A stretch of DNA of 64,000 nucleotides from Nitrospira sp. (lineage in GTDB: Bacteria; Nitrospirota; Nitrospiria; Nitrospirales; Nitrospiraceae), in assembly GCA_020846195.1 (NCBI GenBank), contig JADLEJ010000022.1, positions 1 through 64,000 on the forward strand. Reading direction: 5' to 3'. This document shows positions 35,217 through 44,192 of the stretch, in pieces (positions within the stretch are counted from its first letter, which is position 1; each line of letters starts with the position of its first letter). The notes below the pieces were generated by a model. The model worked only from the letters and a program-made list of their open reading frames with translations, had not been told where the DNA came from and did no database searches. A program made the translations under genes and the position numbers.

Positions 35217-35888
35217 TCAAGGCCGTGGGTCTAGCTCAATTAATCCTTTTCTGATCGCAAGGATGGCAGCCTGGGTTCGATCATAGACCTGTAGTTTATG
35301 GAAAATGTTACGCACATGGTTTTTTACGGTCTTTTCACTCAAGTCCAATGCGTTGGCGATCTCTTTATTGGTTTTCCCATCGGCGACCAATCGGAGCACG
35401 GTGATTTCTCGTTCGGTGAGGTCATGCTCCACCCACCCTGGCTTTTTACCCTTCTTTTGAGCCATGAGCGAAAATTCCGCGAGGATCTTGCTAGCGACGG
35501 ATGGATGAATCAATGATTCGCCTCGGTATATGGCTCGAATCGCTGCGACAATTTGTGAAGACTCGGAGTCTTTCAGCAGGTATCCGGTCGCGCCGGCTCG
35601 AACGAGATCGAAAATGTACTGCTGCTCCTCATACATCGTCAGCGCGACAATCCCGATGTGCGGGAATTCGCGTTTGATTTGCCTGGTGGCTTCGACGCCG
35701 CCCATGCGAGGCATGCTCACGTCCATGAGAATGACATCGGGGACGAGCGCATTGGCTTTTTCGACAGCTTCCATTCCGTCTTGCGCTTCACCGACGATAT
35801 GCAGATCCTCCTTGGTTTTGAGAATGGCCGCGAGCCCTTCTCGAACGACGCGGTGGTCGTCGGCAATGAGGACCTTAATCTTGTCCAT
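35217..35888 (-). CDS. NarL/FixJ-family response regulator
   Basis: A 223-residue regulator. The receiver domain has the acidic pocket (VLIADDHRVVREG), phosphoacceptor aspartate in VILMDVSMPRMGG and conserved lysine in LLKDSES. The C-terminal LuxR-type helix-turn-helix (LTEREITVLRLVADGKTNKEIANAL) binds DNA. Its start overlaps the end of the kinase gene by 14 bases, so the pair is co-translated and almost certainly forms one two-component system. Target genes are unknown; lpxC is the next gene downstream. Confidence 0.93.
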   Translation of the reverse strand: MDKIKVLIADDHRVVREGLAAILKTKEDLHIVGEAQDGMEAVEKANALVPDVILMDVSMPRMGGVEATRQIKREFPHIGIVALTMYEEQQYIFDLVRAGATGYLLKDSESSQIVAAIRAIYRGESLIHPSVASKILAEFSLMAQKKGKKPGWVEHDLTEREITVLRLVADGKTNKEIANALDLSEKTVKNHVRNIFHKLQVYDRTQAAILAIRKGLIELDPRP

Positions 35889-36984
35889 GTTCGCTCGTCT
35901 CCTTGTTTATGAGGGGGACTTCGACGGTGATCGTCGTGCCCCGCCCCTGCTTGGAATCGATATGCCCCTCGCCGCCGACAAGTTTCGCCCGTTCAATAAT
36001 GCCGCGAATACCGAAATGATCCCACTTGTCGGGGTCGCGCAGAACGGCATCCATGTCGAAGCCGATGCCGTTATCTGAAATGGTCACGCGCAGCATTTCG
36101 AGATTGATCTCCAGCTGGATCGACACACGGCCGGCCTTGGCATGTTTCTGGACGTTGCTCAAGGCTTCCTGAATAATCCGAAACAAGAAAATTTTGGTGC
36201 GGGGAAAGAGAATCTGTTCGTCCCCGGTCACGGTGAAACGCGCTTTAATGCGCGCCTGAGTCTCGTAGGACTTGAGATAGTTGGTCAGCGCGGGAATCAG
36301 CTCCATTTTGTCGTAATGGAGCGGGCGCAAGTTGAAGATGACCTGACGAGCTTCTTGAATGGCCAGTTTCAGCTGCGCCTTGCTTTCTTTGAGCGTGACG
36401 AGGCTTGCCTTGGGATCCTTGCGTACGAGTTGCTGGCATAAGTCGAGCTTAAAATTGACGCCAGCGAGACTCTGGACCAAGCCATCATGGATTTCGCAAG
36501 CGATGCGCGTTCGCTCTTCGGTGACCGCCGCGCCGGTTTCCTTGACATAGAGCCGGTAGAGCGACTGATATTTATTGAGCGTGCTTTCGATTTCCGCGGT
36601 TGCGCGGATGCGCGCGCCGATGAGCTCCCACATGAACTTCGCGCTGGCCCCGCCGATGATCGTGACGCCCATTCGGTGAAAGTCTTGCAGGAACTGCCAG
36701 ACCTCGGCATCACCGGATACGTCGATCACGAGGTCGACCCGTTCCATCGCTAGAAGTTTGCGATAGTCCCGCGTGACAGGGATCTGAAGCTGCTTCGCGA
36801 GTGTGACGCCGGGAGCTTGCGCGTTGACTTCGGCGATTCCTACGATTTGGACCAGCGGGTCATTCGCAAAGATTTCTATGAGCGCGGTTCCCCCGCGCCC
36901 GGCGCCGATGATTGCGACATTGGTCGCGCCGACCTTTGACGACTTGCGGTGGATTTTTGTGGAGCCGGCTTTCGCGGTGGCCAT
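35875..36984 (-). CDS. NarX-type histidine kinase with an N-terminal Rossmann-fold domain
   Basis: A 369-residue kinase. The first 120 residues are an unusual sensor: a dinucleotide-binding-type fold opening VAIIGAGRGGTALIEIF, then VGIAEVNAQAPGV and VDLVIDVSGD, similar to NAD(P)- or CoA-binding domains. HisKA_3 phosphoacceptor follows with EERTRIACEIHDGLVQSLAG, then an HATPase_c domain (IIQEALSNVQKHAKA, DNGIGFD). There is no membrane segment, so it is cytoplasmic. It probably reads a redox or nucleotide cofactor signal and phosphorylates the overlapping regulator; that is inference from the domain alone. Confidence 0.88.
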   Translation of the reverse strand: MATAKAGSTKIHRKSSKVGATNVAIIGAGRGGTALIEIFANDPLVQIVGIAEVNAQAPGVTLAKQLQIPVTRDYRKLLAMERVDLVIDVSGDAEVWQFLQDFHRMGVTIIGGASAKFMWELIGARIRATAEIESTLNKYQSLYRLYVKETGAAVTEERTRIACEIHDGLVQSLAGVNFKLDLCQQLVRKDPKASLVTLKESKAQLKLAIQEARQVIFNLRPLHYDKMELIPALTNYLKSYETQARIKARFTVTGDEQILFPRTKIFLFRIIQEALSNVQKHAKAGRVSIQLEINLEMLRVTISDNGIGFDMDAVLRDPDKWDHFGIRGIIERAKLVGGEGHIDSKQGRGTTITVEVPLINKETSEHGQD

Positions 36985-37096
36985 GCGTCTCCAAACCTGA
37001 CCCGGTTGATATGTTACGATTGCTTGCCAGGCTGAAACATTGGGCGAGAGCGCAGAAGAAGCGAGAGGCCGGTGAGAGGGCTAGGATGAGCTGCTG

Positions 37097-37561
37097 TCAC
37101 CGTTCCCGACGCTGTTGAGCCAGGGACTTGAGTTCGTCCATGAACTGATCGATGTCCTTGAATTCGCGATAGACCGACGCGAACCGGACATAGGCGACCT
37201 GATCGAGTTGGTGCAACTCCTTCATGACTTCTTCGCCGGCAATCCGACTTTCAATTTCACTCTCGCCCATTTCTTGGATGCGTTTTTCAATCCGGTCTGT
37301 GACGGCCTCAATCGTTGCCGTGCTAATCGGGCGCTTTTCACAGGCTTTCTTGAGCCCGGACAGGATTTTCGTGCGGTCGAAGGATTCGCGCCGGCCATCT
37401 TTCTTGACGACCACCGGAAGAATTTCTTCAACTCGCTCGTAGGTGGTGTAGCGGCGCTTGCAGCCGAGGCACTCGCGGCGCCGACGAATGACCTCGCCTT
37501 CTTTCGCCATGCGCGAGTCCACTACCTTGTCTTCGAGCTCGTCGCAGAACGGACATTTCAC
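37097..37561 (-). CDS. nrdR: transcriptional repressor NrdR
   Basis: A 154-residue repressor of ribonucleotide reductase genes. An N-terminal zinc ribbon (CPFC...[12 protein letters not shown]) is followed by an ATP-cone (residues about 47-140) that senses ATP/dATP. Length and motif order are canonical. It follows glyA by 30 bases in the same direction; nrdR-glyA-rplI likely form an operon. No NrdR-box was searched for beyond the window genes, and no nrd genes are present here. Confidence 0.95.
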   Translation of the reverse strand: MKCPFCDELEDKVVDSRMAKEGEVIRRRRECLGCKRRYTTYERVEEILPVVVKKDGRRESFDRTKILSGLKKACEKRPISTATIEAVTDRIEKRIQEMGESEIESRIAGEEVMKELHQLDQVAYVRFASVYREFKDIDQFMDELKSLAQQRRER

Positions 37562-37591
37562 TGGTGGCGACTCCGCCCCGGTACGTGTGGG

Positions 37592-38854
37592 CTAGTAGGA
37601 GTGAAAAATGGGGAAGCGGTTGCACAGCGTCTTGGCTTGCACGCGGACCTCTTCCAGCACGGCTGCATTCTGCCGGTTTTGCAACACGCGGTCGATCAGC
37701 GACACGATCTCTTTCATCTCGGCCTCGCGCATTCCGCGGGTCGAGACAATCGGAGCGCCGATGCGAATGCCGCTGGCGACTGCCGGGGGTTTTTCATCGT
37801 AAGGCACCGCATTCTTATTGACGATGATTCCAGCCGCATCCAGCGCCGCGTCGGCTTCTTTCCCGGTGATGCCCTTGTTGGTGAGGTTCACCAGGAAGAG
37901 ATGCGTGTCGGTGCCGCCGGAGACGATCTTGTACCCGCGGTCGAGGAGCCCTTGGGCCAGCACTTTGGCATTGGCCTGGACTTGCTGCTGGTATTTCTTG
38001 AAAGAGGGCGAGAGTGCTTCCTTGAGAGCCACGGCTTTTGCGGCGATCACATGCATCAAGGGGCCGCCCTGGAGCCCGGGGAAGATGATTTTATCGACGG
38101 CTTTGGCATGCTCTGCCTTGCACATCACGATGCCGGCCCGGGGGCCGCGCAACGTCTTATGCGTCGTGGTTGTGACAAAATCCGCATAGGGAACAGGACT
38201 AGGGTGCAGCCCTGCCGCGACGAATCCGGCAATATGGGCGATGTCTACCATGAGGTACGCGCCGACCGCCTTCGCGATTTGCTGGAATCTGGGGAAGTCG
38301 AGCACGCGTGCGTAGGCGCTGGCCCCGACGACGAGCATGCGCGGACGGCATTCTTCGGCCAGTTTCTGGACTGTGTCGTAATCGATCGTTTCGGTCTGCC
38401 GGTCAACGCCATAGGAAAAGGCCTTGAACAGCATGCCGGAAAAACTGACTTTGCTGCCGTGCGTCAGATGCCCGCCCTGCGCCAGGTCCATTCCGAGAAT
38501 GGTGTCTCCCGGCTTGAGGACGGAGAGATAGGCCGCCATATTTGCGGAGGAGCCGGAGTGTGGCTGCACATTGACATGCTCGGCGTCGAAGAGCTCTTTG
38601 GCGCGCTGAATGGCCAGTTCTTCAACGGTGTCGACATGCTGGCATCCGCCGTAATAGCGCTTGCCAGGATAGCCCTCGGCGTACTTATTCGTCATGAGGC
38701 TGCCTTGGGCAGCCAGGACGGCCGGGCTGGCGAAGTTTTCCGACGCGATCAACAGGAGCTTGTCATGCTGACGGATCTCTTCCGCTTCAATCGCGGCATA
38801 GACATCGGGGTCAGTCGATTTAAGAGCGTCCAGTGATCCGATCGCGTCGCGCAT
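37592..38854 (-). CDS. glyA: serine hydroxymethyltransferase
   Basis: A 420-residue PLP enzyme. The PLP lysine lies in [16 protein letters not shown]; other landmarks are [33 protein letters not shown] and the C-terminal [11 protein letters not shown] region. It converts serine and tetrahydrofolate to glycine and 5,10-methylene-tetrahydrofolate in the cytoplasm. GGAGGGG precedes the ATG. Length is standard. It lies 24 bases after rplI and 30 bases before nrdR. Confidence 0.97.
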   Translation of the reverse strand: MRDAIGSLDALKSTDPDVYAAIEAEEIRQHDKLLLIASENFASPAVLAAQGSLMTNKYAEGYPGKRYYGGCQHVDTVEELAIQRAKELFDAEHVNVQPHSGSSANMAAYLSVLKPGDTILGMDLAQGGHLTHGSKVSFSGMLFKAFSYGVDRQTETIDYDTVQKLAEECRPRMLVVGASAYARVLDFPRFQQIAKAVGAYLMVDIAHIAGFVAAGLHPSPVPYADFVTTTTHKTLRGPRAGIVMCKAEHAKAVDKIIFPGLQGGPLMHVIAAKAVALKEALSPSFKKYQQQVQANAKVLAQGLLDRGYKIVSGGTDTHLFLVNLTNKGITGKEADAALDAAGIIVNKNAVPYDEKPPAVASGIRIGAPIVSTRGMREAEMKEIVSLIDRVLQNRQNAAVLEEVRVQAKTLCNRFPIFHSY

Positions 38855-38878
38855 CGCCCCTCCACGGCCCGTCGCCAG

Positions 38879-39346
38879 TTATACTTCGGCGGTTTCCGGT
38901 TCTTGTTTCTTCACCACGCGGACGGTCACAGTCGCAGTGACCTCTCGCGGCATCTTGATCGGCACCGTCACGGTCCCCAGTTCCTTAATGGGTTGGGCCA
39001 GCTGGATCTTGCGCCGGTCGATCGTAAATCCTTGCGCGGCCAGAGCTTCGGCCAGGTCCTTGGAGGTCACCGATCCGAACATCTTGTCGTCTTTTCCGAC
39101 TTGTGCCTCGATGGTGACGGTGACGGCCGAGACTTTCTTGGCGTGGGCTTCGATTTCGAGCTTCTCTTTTTTCGCCTTCTCCGCTGCGACGCGCTTCACA
39201 TGCTCGAAGGCCTTGATGCTGCGGCTGTCGGCCAACACGGCTTTCTTGCGAGGCAAGAGGAAGTTTCTGGCAAATCCGTCCCGCACATCGAGCAGGTCGC
39301 CGAGATGGCCGACCCCGTCCATTGTTTCTTGTAAAATGACTTTCAT
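38879..39346 (-). CDS. rplI: 50S ribosomal protein L9
   Basis: A 155-residue ribosomal protein with the canonical N-terminus MKVILQETMDGVGHLGDLLDVRDGFARNFLLPRKKA, an extended central helix (residues 40-75) and the C-terminal domain. Length is typical. It begins the minus-strand run rplI-glyA-nrdR. The usual neighbours rpsF and rpsR are not adjacent here. A ribosome binding site (AAGGAG) stands upstream. Confidence 0.96.
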   Translation of the reverse strand: MKVILQETMDGVGHLGDLLDVRDGFARNFLLPRKKAVLADSRSIKAFEHVKRVAAEKAKKEKLEIEAHAKKVSAVTVTIEAQVGKDDKMFGSVTSKDLAEALAAQGFTIDRRKIQLAQPIKELGTVTVPIKMPREVTATVTVRVVKKQEPETAEV

Positions 39347-39441
39347 CCCCCTGGCTCCTTCTGTTGGAAAGGAAGTGAGGATACGGGGGATCGGGTTGAA
39401 AAGTCAATGATCTAATCCTTTTCCAGGCTCCGTTCATCGCC

Positions 39442-39469
39442 TGGACAGGTGCCGATGGGCACCTATATC
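39442..39469 (+). promoter_or_regulatory. promoter with a palindrome filling the spacer
   Basis: TGGACA (39442) and TATATC (39464) are 16 bases apart. The inverted repeat AGGTGCC-GATG-GGCACCT (39447-39464) occupies exactly the spacer, as an operator would. It lies upstream of the helicase-like gene at 39503, divergent from rplI. Confidence 0.4.
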
Positions 39470-39502
39470 ATGGCCGCGTTGTCACGATTGCAGAGGAGCT
39501 GA

Positions 39503-40951
39503 ATGGAACTGACCGCCAGGACTTGTTTAGAGACGTGCGCCACGAGATTGGATCGGGAAGTTCAACGGACGAACGAGGCCGGACTCGATGCGCCCGTGAT
39601 GGTTACGAGAGGAACCCTGCGGCATTCAGTGGGGGGGCTTCACGTGTATGAGTTTGCACTCCCGGCCGGATGCTTGTTGCCGATCGACCTTCCTGTGTCC
39701 ATTGTTCCTGGGGATGAGCAGGACGCAACGGAGGGAGTCGTCCTGAGTTGTCACGACGGCGTGGCGCTGGTGCAAACGGTGGACGCCATTGGGGCTTCAG
39801 TCCTCTCGGCCACGCTCATTCCCGACCGTGCCGGTCATCTCGGCACCATTGCGACCAGACTGCGCGACATGATCAGTCAGGCAGATGCCTACAATCTCGG
39901 TCCGTCCGAGCGGCTTGTCCCGCTCTTGCTGTCGTCCGGCGATCCAGGTCAAGCCGCTCCTGGCGCTTCGGCGATCTTGACCACGATGTGGCTCGAAGAT
40001 CAATCGCTGCGCCGCCAGAAGGTTGCGAGCCTTGTCCTTGAATTGATTCGGGCGAACAAGCGGATTTTACTGATCGGCCCAGATCATCGCTCCTCCGATG
40101 AAATGGCCGGGACGATTGCGAAAGCCATGAAAGCCAGCGGGTTGATGTACAAGACCTGGATCAGCCGCTACGAAATGAGCATTCTCTCCCAAGCCAGCGG
40201 GATCGCCATCCATGAGCTTGGGTTCGAGGCGCAGATGCATCAGTTTTATGCCAAGTCCAGGGCGGATAAAGCGTCGCTTCGGAGAAAGTACGACCGGTTT
40301 CGCGAGCTGACCCCGCTGCTGGCCTATAAAGGGCAGAAGCAAAAGGATTTGGATGAAGTCCGGTTGCTGGAGTGGAGACTGTTGACGCAGTTGAGCGAGC
40401 TGCAGGCGAAGATCAAGGATGTCACGACGATTCTGACGGAGTATGAAAATCTCCCGCTCTGGCGGCGGCTTGGCATGCAGACGGTCGGGAAGAATATCGA
40501 ATCGCTTCAGCAATATCGGGTGCTCTACGAACAGCAGATTCGCGAACTGACCAAGGAATTGGAGATCGCCAAAGTCCGCATCGATGAGTTGGTGCCCGAG
40601 GCGGCCGTTCCAAAAGATTTGCGGCCGGAATTCGACGACCTCAAAGAAGACATCACGAAACTGGGCGGCACGAAGAAAATTCGCGAACTGCTGGCGGCGG
40701 AAGAAAATACCAATCGCCAGGCGTTCATCCAAAACCGCCGCCTGGTGATCTCCACGCCGGCGCGGATTGCCAGCGACCCGCTGTTTGCCCGCGTGCGCTT
40801 CGACGTGCTGATTGTTGATGACGCGCCGCAGATCGATTCGACCATGTTGCTGGCAGCGGCGGGACTGGTGCGCGAGCGCATTGTGCTCAGCGGGGATCTC
40901 CGCGAACTGGCCGCCCGTGGCGGCTGGGCGAAGCCGGGAACGGAATCTTAG
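39503..40951 (+). CDS. degenerate SF1 (UPF1/DNA2-like) helicase-related protein
   Basis: A 482-residue protein. The C-terminal third matches helicase motifs Ia-III of the UPF1/DNA2 branch in weakened form: RLVISTPARI, FDVLIVDDAPQ (normally DEAxQ) and RIVLSGDLREL. The region where Walker A should be reads RILLIGPDHRSSDEM, with no GxGKT. The second RecA domain is absent. The middle is a long coiled coil (about residues 250-400). It therefore looks like a non-catalytic derivative that may keep nucleic acid or protein binding. GCAGAGGAGC precedes the ATG. Function is unknown. Confidence 0.7.
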   Translation: MELTARTCLETCATRLDREVQRTNEAGLDAPVMVTRGTLRHSVGGLHVYEFALPAGCLLPIDLPVSIVPGDEQDATEGVVLSCHDGVALVQTVDAIGASVLSATLIPDRAGHLGTIATRLRDMISQADAYNLGPSERLVPLLLSSGDPGQAAPGASAILTTMWLEDQSLRRQKVASLVLELIRANKRILLIGPDHRSSDEMAGTIAKAMKASGLMYKTWISRYEMSILSQASGIAIHELGFEAQMHQFYAKSRADKASLRRKYDRFRELTPLLAYKGQKQKDLDEVRLLEWRLLTQLSELQAKIKDVTTILTEYENLPLWRRLGMQTVGKNIESLQQYRVLYEQQIRELTKELEIAKVRIDELVPEAAVPKDLRPEFDDLKEDITKLGGTKKIRELLAAEENTNRQAFIQNRRLVISTPARIASDPLFARVRFDVLIVDDAPQIDSTMLLAAAGLVRERIVLSGDLRELAARGGWAKPGTES

Positions 40952-40981
40952 GAGGCTTCCTGAGGCCTCGCACATAGTTGC

Positions 40982-41011
40982 TTGACGCCGGTAGCGTGAA
41001 TTCAGGATAAT
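40982..41011 (+). promoter_or_regulatory. sigma-70 promoter for tRNA-Leu
   Basis: TTGACG (40982) and GATAAT (41006) are 18 bases apart and end 19 bases before the mature 5' end of the tRNA, a normal arrangement for a stable RNA promoter. Confidence 0.6.
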
Positions 41012-41030
41012 CCCCCCCTCGACCCTTCTT

Positions 41031-41116
41031 GCCGAAGTGGTGGAATGGCAGACACACTGGTTTCAGGTACCAGCGACCGCAAGGTCATGCGGGTTCAACT
41101 CCCGCCTTCGGCACCA
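41031..41116 (+). tRNA. tRNA-Leu (anticodon CAG)
   Basis: GCCGAAG pairs with CTTCGGC in a full 7-base acceptor stem, the anticodon stem CTGGT/ACCAG frames TTCAGGT with anticodon CAG, and the T arm GCGGGTTCAACTCCCGC is standard. A long variable arm (GACCGCAAGGTC) marks a class II leucine tRNA. The CCA end is encoded. Confidence 0.96.
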
Positions 41117-41223
41117 CCCACTCCCTTCTTTCCTCCATATTCTCGCGGCTGATTGTATTTAGGCAGAGAGGGCTTTACCCTTGAGGCTCCGCCGCGGCGA
41201 TCTATCGCAAAGAGGAGTTGATC

Positions 41224-41757
41224 ATGGTCTGTCTCAGGACATTCATTGCGCTGGTTGCGCTGCTGATCTTCTTGGGGCATGGGGCGGCGTCCGCTGAATC
41301 GGGAGAGGCGAGCGCTGTCACGACCCATCCTGCTTTGGCAAAGACGAATATTTTTTTGGCGGCCGGCGATTATCGCCGTGCGCTCGAAGCATGCCAGCGC
41401 GCCATCGATGGCGCCCCGTCGGCGGCCCATTACATCCAGCTGACCTACGTGTATCACGCGATCGATGCCTATTTGGAACAGCTCGCGCAGGAAGAGCGCT
41501 GGATGGCGGTCGAACATCTGTACCTCAATCTGGCCTCTCGCGGCACGGAGGATCTGGTCGATCCCCCAGGCGGCCTGGCCCGCATGGCCAAGGAACTGAT
41601 TCAGACCAGTGTGCGGCAACAGTCCGACGTCAGTGCGGCGATGGCCAATCGATTGGATAAGGCCGAGTCGGATCGTCTCTGGGTGGAACAGACGCAGTGG
41701 CGCGCCGCGAATCCGAAGACCTGGTGGCAGGGAATGCCCGCCGCCTGGGTGCGATAG
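41224..41757 (+). CDS. exported hypothetical protein
   Basis: A 177-residue protein with a clear signal peptide (FIALVALLIFLGHGAASA). The mature part is helical: NIFLAAGDYRRALEACQRAI resembles a single TPR-like helix pair, followed by HAIDAYLEQLAQEERWMAVEHLY. No catalytic motif is seen. AGAGGAG is 6 bases before the ATG at 41224; the TTG used by the ORF track overlaps it. It is upstream of the photolyase gene by 9 bases and may be co-transcribed. Function is unknown. Confidence 0.7.
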   Translation: MVCLRTFIALVALLIFLGHGAASAESGEASAVTTHPALAKTNIFLAAGDYRRALEACQRAIDGAPSAAHYIQLTYVYHAIDAYLEQLAQEERWMAVEHLYLNLASRGTEDLVDPPGGLARMAKELIQTSVRQQSDVSAAMANRLDKAESDRLWVEQTQWRAANPKTWWQGMPAAWVR

Positions 41758-41766
41758 GAGGGGACG

Positions 41767-43212
41767 GTGCGCGGCATCGTTTGGTTCAGACGGGATCTCC
41801 GGCTGCACGATCAACCGGCGCTGACGGCGGCGTGCCAGGAGTGCGATGAGATTGTGCCGCTGTTTGTATTCGATGAACCGCTGCTCCAGTCCGATGTGTT
41901 CGGTCCCGCTTGCGTAAACTTCATGCTGGGTTGTTTGCGCGAGTTGGCTTCGTCGCTGGCCGCGCGAGGCGTGATGCTGCAATGGCGCCGGGGTGAGCCA
42001 GTCTCAACGGTTGTGCAGGTCGCGCAGGAGTTGAAGGCCGACGTAGTGTACTGGAATCGCGACTATGAACCGGCGGCGATCGAACGTGACCGCCAGGTGC
42101 AGCTCGCGCTTGCCGAGCGGGGCATCCGTACGAAGACATTCAAAGATCATGTGGTCTTCGAGGCGGAGGAGATCCGGAGCGCCACGGGAGAGCCGTTGCA
42201 ACGGTACAGTGCATACCGTGCGCGCTGGTGGGCCAAATGGCAGGCAACGAAACCGTCGCCCCTGACGAGTCCCGCATTCAAGGTCTCGACATCGGTTCCT
42301 TCGCGATCCGCCTCGCGTTCTCTTCCTTCTCCCATAGAACTAGGGTGCGACCCTGTTGTCCCATGGATCGATCCGGGCGAGCGGCAGGCGCAGATGCGGC
42401 TACAGGAGTTCCTCGGGAAATCCGTCCACGTGTACGGCGAGGGAAGAAACCGTCCCGGCATAGACGGGAGCTCGCGCCTCTCGCCGCATTTCCGGTTCGG
42501 CACCTTGTCGGTTCGCACGGCTGTTCATGAAGCCCTGGCTGCTCTTGCGAAAGGCGGCCGGGTGTCGAGAGCCGACGTGCTGACCTGGATCGATGAACTG
42601 GTGTGGCGGGATTTTTTTCAGCAAGTGTTGTCCGCCTTCCCTCATGTCGCGAAAGGCCCGTTCCGTCATGTGGCGGTTCCCCCGGTTCGAGAGCCTGGGG
42701 GTGAGCGCGACCGTCTGTTTCAGGCCTGGCGAGAAGGACAGACCGGCTATCCCATTGTGGACGCGGGCATGCGACAACTGAATCGGACGGGATGGATGCC
42801 TAACCGGGTGCGGATGATCGCGGCTTCGTTTCTTATCAAAGATCTGCGCCTCGACTGGCAAAGCGGCGAACGGTACTTTATGAGCCAGCTGCTGGACGCC
42901 GATGTCGCGGCGAACAATGGAAACTGGCAGTGGTGCGCGGCAACTGGGACAGATGCGATGCGCGGGCATCGTATTTTCAATCCGGCGCTGCAGAGCAAGA
43001 AATTCGATCCTGGCGGAGAATATATCTGTCTCTATGTGCCGGAGCTGGCCAAGGTGTCGAGAAAGTGGATCCACGAGCCGCATCTGATGCCGGTGGACGA
43101 ACAAACGCGCGCCGGATGTTATATCGGCCGCGATTATCCTGCGCCCCTCGTGGACCATCGTCAGGCTCGCGAGGAATATTTGAGTCTGGGCAAACAGCGG
43201 ACTGCGCGATGA
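41767..43212 (+). CDS. deoxyribodipyrimidine photolyase (DASH/CPD-type cryptochrome-photolyase family)
   Basis: A 481-residue flavoprotein. The N-terminal antenna domain starts GIVWFRRDLRLHDQPAL. The FAD-binding domain shows DELVWRDFFQQVL, TGYPIVDAGMRQLNRTGWMPNRVRM and DADVAANNGNWQWCAATGTDAM, the last being the signature of CPD photolyases. It repairs UV cyclobutane dimers with blue light. The GTG at 41767 is the start. Its stop overlaps the next gene in ATGA, so photolyase and the DUF523/DUF1722 protein are co-translated. Confidence 0.93.
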   Translation: MRGIVWFRRDLRLHDQPALTAACQECDEIVPLFVFDEPLLQSDVFGPACVNFMLGCLRELASSLAARGVMLQWRRGEPVSTVVQVAQELKADVVYWNRDYEPAAIERDRQVQLALAERGIRTKTFKDHVVFEAEEIRSATGEPLQRYSAYRARWWAKWQATKPSPLTSPAFKVSTSVPSRSASRSLPSPIELGCDPVVPWIDPGERQAQMRLQEFLGKSVHVYGEGRNRPGIDGSSRLSPHFRFGTLSVRTAVHEALAALAKGGRVSRADVLTWIDELVWRDFFQQVLSAFPHVAKGPFRHVAVPPVREPGGERDRLFQAWREGQTGYPIVDAGMRQLNRTGWMPNRVRMIAASFLIKDLRLDWQSGERYFMSQLLDADVAANNGNWQWCAATGTDAMRGHRIFNPALQSKKFDPGGEYICLYVPELAKVSRKWIHEPHLMPVDEQTRAGCYIGRDYPAPLVDHRQAREEYLSLGKQRTAR

Positions 43213-44162
43213 CCGCAATCCCGTTCCGCCTCGGAATCAGCCGCTGTCTCCTCGGGGATGACGTCCGGTTCGACGGAGGGCATAAGCGCGACAGTTTTCT
43301 GACAGATGTACTCGGCCCCTATGTGGAATGGGTTCCTGTCTGTCCGGAAGTCGAAGCCGGGCTGGGCATTCCCCGGGAAGCCATGCGGCTGGTGGGTGAC
43401 GTGGCACATCCTAGACTGCTGACGATCGCCAGCGGGAAGGATCATACAAGGGCGCTGGAAAAGATGGCGTCGACTCGCCTTGCGGAGCTTGGTGAGCTGA
43501 AGCTATCAGGCTTTGTGTTTAAGCGAGGCTCGCCGAGCTGCGGGATCGAGCGGGTCCGCATCTATACCGAACAGGGAACGCCGAGCCACAGCGGCGCTGG
43601 GCTATTTGCACGAGCCTTCGTCGAGCAGTTCCCGCTGATCCCGGTCGAGGAGGAAGGGCGGCTCTGTGAGGCGCCGCTGAGAGAGAATTTTATTGTGCGA
43701 GTCTTTTGCTATCGGCGCTACCAGGATTTGATTCGAGATGGAGTTACGAGGCAGGCGATAGTTCGCTTTCACACAATTCACAAGTATTTGTTGATGGCCC
43801 ACAGCCCGCAGCACTATCGATTGCTCGGGCGGCTGGTGGGTGAAGCGGCGCGCCATCGACCTCGGGAGCTGGCTCTCCAGTATGGGGAACTGTTCATGAA
43901 GACCTTGGCGGTGAAGGCGACGGTTTGCAAACAGGTCGATGTGCTGCAGCACATGCTGGGTTACCTCAAGAGGCAATTGGAAGCGCCGCAAAAAACAGCA
44001 GTATTGGAGGCGATCTGCGACTACCATCAGGGCCTGACGCCCTTGATCGTGCCGCTCGCGTTGATCAAGCATTATGTTCAGGTGTTCGACGTCGCGTATC
44101 TCCGCGATCAGGTCTATCTCAATCCGCATCCGAATGAGCTTCTGCTGAGGAACCATGTGTAA
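43209..44162 (+). CDS. DUF523-DUF1722 two-domain protein (YbgA-like)
   Basis: A 317-residue protein. Residues 1-150 are DUF523 (GISRCLLGDDVRFDGGHKRD, FVFKRGSPSCG), a cysteine-bearing domain of uncertain role; residues about 185-310 are DUF1722, the YbgA domain (FHTIHKYLLMAHSPQHYRLLGRLV). In E. coli, ybgA likewise neighbours the photolyase gene phr, so the link is conserved across phyla. Biochemical activity was not recognised from sequence. Start ATG at 43209 overlaps the photolyase stop. Confidence 0.88.
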   Translation: MTAIPFRLGISRCLLGDDVRFDGGHKRDSFLTDVLGPYVEWVPVCPEVEAGLGIPREAMRLVGDVAHPRLLTIASGKDHTRALEKMASTRLAELGELKLSGFVFKRGSPSCGIERVRIYTEQGTPSHSGAGLFARAFVEQFPLIPVEEEGRLCEAPLRENFIVRVFCYRRYQDLIRDGVTRQAIVRFHTIHKYLLMAHSPQHYRLLGRLVGEAARHRPRELALQYGELFMKTLAVKATVCKQVDVLQHMLGYLKRQLEAPQKTAVLEAICDYHQGLTPLIVPLALIKHYVQVFDVAYLRDQVYLNPHPNELLLRNHV

Positions 44163-44192
44163 CATTATGCCTGTTATGAAAGGAGCCGGTTG

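Noticed and set aside
37115-38836. 573-residue plus-strand frame opposite glyA and nrdR
   Set aside because: Composition is that of an antisense shadow, and both minus-strand genes are unmistakable.
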